From Paracoccaceae bacterium (GTDB lineage Bacteria > Pseudomonadota > Alphaproteobacteria > Rhodobacterales > Rhodobacteraceae): 7,721 nucleotides of DNA. Positions 6,320-7,721 of this stretch are shown in pieces. Under the pieces are notes generated by a model. The model was given only the letters and a program-made list of their open reading frames with translations. It did not search any database and was not told the origin of the DNA. Every line of letters starts with the position of its first letter. The stretch's first letter is position 1. Position numbers and translations under genes: made by a program. The stretch is taken from assembly GCA_023254015.1 (NCBI GenBank), contig JALQYS010000155.1:1-7721 (forward strand), read 5' to 3'.

Positions 6320-6688
6320 GTGGACAATCCGCTGTTGCGAGAATACCTGCCGATCCTCGTTCTGTTGGCCATTGCTGTCGGACTTGGCCTTGTGCTGATC
6401 CTTGCCGCTGCCGTGATTGCCATCCGCAATCCCGACCCGGAGAAGGTGTCGGCCTATGAATGCGGCTTCAATGCCTTTGACGACGCCCGGATGAAGTTCG
6501 ACGTGCGCTTCTATCTGGTGTCGATCCTGTTCATCATCTTTGACCTTGAGGTGGCTTTCCTTTTCCCATGGGCCGTGGCCTTTGGCGAGCTGTCGATGGT
6601 CGGCTTCTGGTCGATGATGGTGTTCCTGGGCGTGCTGACCGTGGGCTTTGCCTATGAATGGAAGAAGGGGGCCTTGGAATGGGCGTGA
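6320..6688 (+). CDS. nuoA: NADH:quinone oxidoreductase subunit A (complex I)
   Basis: A 122-residue membrane subunit (ND3 homologue; Nqo7 in Paracoccus) at the junction of the membrane and peripheral arms of respiratory complex I, which couples NADH oxidation and quinone reduction to proton pumping. Three membrane helices are visible: about residues 10-35, 62-86 and 92-114. The loop after helix one carries the conserved SAYECGF motif (Cys48), equivalent to the ND3 loop cysteine near the quinone site. Helix two has the conserved FDVRFYLVSILFIIFDLEVAF run with Asp75 and Glu77 within the membrane. Length and motifs are fully normal. Translation starts at GTG behind a strong AAGGAGA. The end overlaps nuoB by 10 bases. 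It is the first gene of the nuo operon and is preceded by a candidate promoter. Confidence 0.97.
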   Translation: MDNPLLREYLPILVLLAIAVGLGLVLILAAAVIAIRNPDPEKVSAYECGFNAFDDARMKFDVRFYLVSILFIIFDLEVAFLFPWAVAFGELSMVGFWSMMVFLGVLTVGFAYEWKKGALEWA

Positions 6689-7212
6689 TGACCGGAGCCA
6701 ATACGGCGGGCGCTGACCGTGAGGTTGCCACCCAGGCCCTGAACCGCGAGCTGCAGGACAAGGGCTTTCTGCTGACCACGACGGAAGACATCATCAACTG
6801 GGCGCGCAATGGTTCGCTGCACTGGATGACCTTCGGTCTGGCCTGCTGTGCGGTCGAGATGATGCATACCTCGATGCCGCGTTATGACCTTGAGCGGTTC
6901 GGCACCGCGCCCCGCGCTTCGCCGCGCCAGTCGGACCTGATGATCGTCGCCGGCACCCTGACCAACAAGATGGCCCCGGCACTGCGCAAGGTTTACGACC
7001 AGATGCCCGAGCCGCGCTATGTGATCTCGATGGGGTCCTGCGCCAATGGCGGGGGCTATTACCACTATTCCTATTCGGTCGTGCGCGGCTGTGACCGCAT
7101 TGTGCCGGTGGATGTCTATGTGCCGGGCTGCCCGCCCACGGCCGAGGCGCTGCTTTATGGTATCTTGCAGTTGCAGCGGAAAATCCGCCGCACCGGCACG
7201 CTGGTTCGCTGA
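6679..7212 (+). CDS. nuoB: NADH:quinone oxidoreductase subunit B (complex I)
   Basis: A 177-residue peripheral-arm subunit (PSST homologue; Nqo6 in Paracoccus) that holds iron-sulfur cluster N2, the last electron carrier before quinone. The N2 cysteines are all present: Cys56 and Cys57 (FGLACCAVEMM), Cys121 (SMGSCANGG) and Cys151 (YVPGCPPTAE). The SPRQSD, NKMAPALRKVYDQMPEPRYVI and GGYYHYSYSVVRGCDR segments are typical of the alphaproteobacterial and mitochondrial type. Three ATG codons compete. The one at 6679 (MGVMTGAN) is preferred because AGAAGGGG lies about 8 bases upstream; 6658 would overlap nuoA more, and 6688 (MTGAN) has only a weak GGAA. The body of the gene is unaffected by this choice. 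The next start, nuoC, is 9 bases after the stop. Confidence 0.96.
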   Translation: MGVMTGANTAGADREVATQALNRELQDKGFLLTTTEDIINWARNGSLHWMTFGLACCAVEMMHTSMPRYDLERFGTAPRASPRQSDLMIVAGTLTNKMAPALRKVYDQMPEPRYVISMGSCANGGGYYHYSYSVVRGCDRIVPVDVYVPGCPPTAEALLYGILQLQRKIRRTGTLVR

Positions 7213-7221
7213 GAGGTCATG

Positions 7222-7721
7222 ATGTCGCAAGCCCTTGCAGAACTTGGTGCCTATCTGGAGCTGAAGCGTCACGATGCCGTCATCGCGACCGAGATTGCCT
7301 TTGGCGAGCTGAACGTCACGATCCAGCCCGCGCACCTGGAAAGCTTTGTCGAATTCCTGCGCGATGATGCGGCCTGCCGCTTTACCTCGCTGGTGGACAT
7401 CACCGCCGTTGATCACCCCGAGCGCGATCCGCGTTTCGATGTGGTTTATCACTTCCTGTCGATGTACCAGAACGCCCGGATCCGGGTGAAGCTGGCGACC
7501 GGCGAAGAGGATATGGTGCCGTCGATCGTGGCGATCCATCCCTCTGCCAACTGGGTGGAGCGGGAGGTGTTCGACATGTTCGGCATCCTCTTCTCGGGCC
7601 ATCCGGACCTGCGCCGCATCCTGACCGATTACGGCTTCCGCGGGCACCCGCTGCGCAAGGAAGGCCGCCGGGGCAAGCGCGCCCAAGGCGCCCAGACCCG
7701 CCATGGCGGCGCGCGACAGCC
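7222..7721 (+). CDS. nuoC: NADH:quinone oxidoreductase subunit C (complex I), 5' part; 3' end divergent
   Basis: Peripheral-arm subunit (30-kDa, Nqo5) that links the electron-input module to the quinone module and binds no cofactor. Residues 1-146 match the family well: FGELNVTI, CRFTSLVDITAVDHPER, FDVVYHFLSMYQNARIRVK, HPSANWVEREVFDMFGILFSGHPDLRRILTDYGFRGHPLRK. The family then nearly always continues with DFP and a TTGY-like segment, but here codons from 7660 read EGRRGKRAQGAQTRHGG and stay open to the window edge; no other frame restores the family sequence. The gene is therefore cut by the edge and its last 62 bases are not recognisable as NuoC. ATG at 7222 is preferred over the adjacent ATG at 7219 because GAGAGG (7211-7216) gives proper spacing only to the second. 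Identity up to residue 146 is certain; the tail may be real or an assembly artefact. Confidence 0.9.
   Translation, partial: MSQALAELGAYLELKRHDAVIATEIAFGELNVTIQPAHLESFVEFLRDDAACRFTSLVDITAVDHPERDPRFDVVYHFLSMYQNARIRVKLATGEEDMVPSIVAIHPSANWVEREVFDMFGILFSGHPDLRRILTDYGFRGHPLRKEGRRGKRAQGAQTRHGGARQ

Noticed and set aside
4864..6429. 521-residue open frame on the minus strand across the aminotransferase, the intergenic region and nuoA
   Set aside because: It lies opposite a DegT enzyme with a complete active site and continues through hairpin repeats; its composition is biased and no family is recognisable.
5944..6459. 171-residue open frame on the plus strand in the intergenic region
   Set aside because: Its first part is translated hairpin repeat, it ends inside nuoA in the wrong frame, it has no ribosome site and shows no domain.
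6652..7704. 350-residue open frame on the minus strand opposite nuoB and nuoC
   Set aside because: It is antisense to conserved complex I genes and His/Arg/Gln-rich. Only its first residues, opposite the divergent nuoC tail, are of interest and are covered as a finding.

Overview
The window looks like chromosomal DNA of a GC-rich alphaproteobacterium of the Rhodobacteraceae (Rhodobacter, Paracoccus or Gemmobacter relatives). The reasons are the strongly G/C-biased third codon positions, the close match of the NuoA/NuoB/NuoC proteins to the Rhodobacter/Paracoccus complex I type, a class II (plant-type) DAHP synthase, and a GC-hairpin intergenic repeat of a style I associate with this family. 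The placement rests on recognition by eye, not on a search.

Layout. Positions 2-490 hold the C-terminal part of a class II DAHP synthase (+), closed by a strong hairpin terminator. The next gene is convergent: 542-1177 (-) encodes a PAS_5-type sensory protein whose stop codon almost touches that terminator. A short AT-rich divergent region (1178-1352) with inverted repeats separates it from a tight + strand run: yicC (1353-2252), gmk (2256-2891), a gamma-carbonic-anhydrase-like protein (2888-3409), a Tet-family MFS exporter (3413-4642) and a DegT/DnrJ/EryC1/StrS aminotransferase (4639-5874). Gaps are 3 bases or fewer, two junctions are ATGA overlaps, and the five genes look like one operon. 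A 445-base non-coding stretch (5875-6319) carries a row of GC-rich hairpins, a possible terminator and a candidate promoter. The respiratory complex I operon then begins: nuoA (6320-6688), nuoB (6679-7212) and the 5' part of nuoC (7222 to the window end).

How the genes work together. DAHP synthase starts the shikimate pathway, YicC and guanylate kinase act in RNA turnover and GTP supply, and NuoA/B/C build the membrane and connecting parts of NADH:quinone oxidoreductase. The last three genes of the yicC run (beta-helix enzyme, exporter, aminotransferase) have no assigned pathway. Their coupling suggests that the exporter and aminotransferase may share an amino-sugar or similar amino compound, but this is inference.

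Most of the window is ordinary core genome. The points worth a second look are: nuoC loses all family resemblance in its last 20 visible codons, at the very end of the window; the hairpin array precedes the nuo operon; paired TTACCATTTG repeats lie between the PAS gene and yicC; and the exporter/aminotransferase pair is uncharacterised. I found no mobile element, CRISPR array, tRNA or rRNA.
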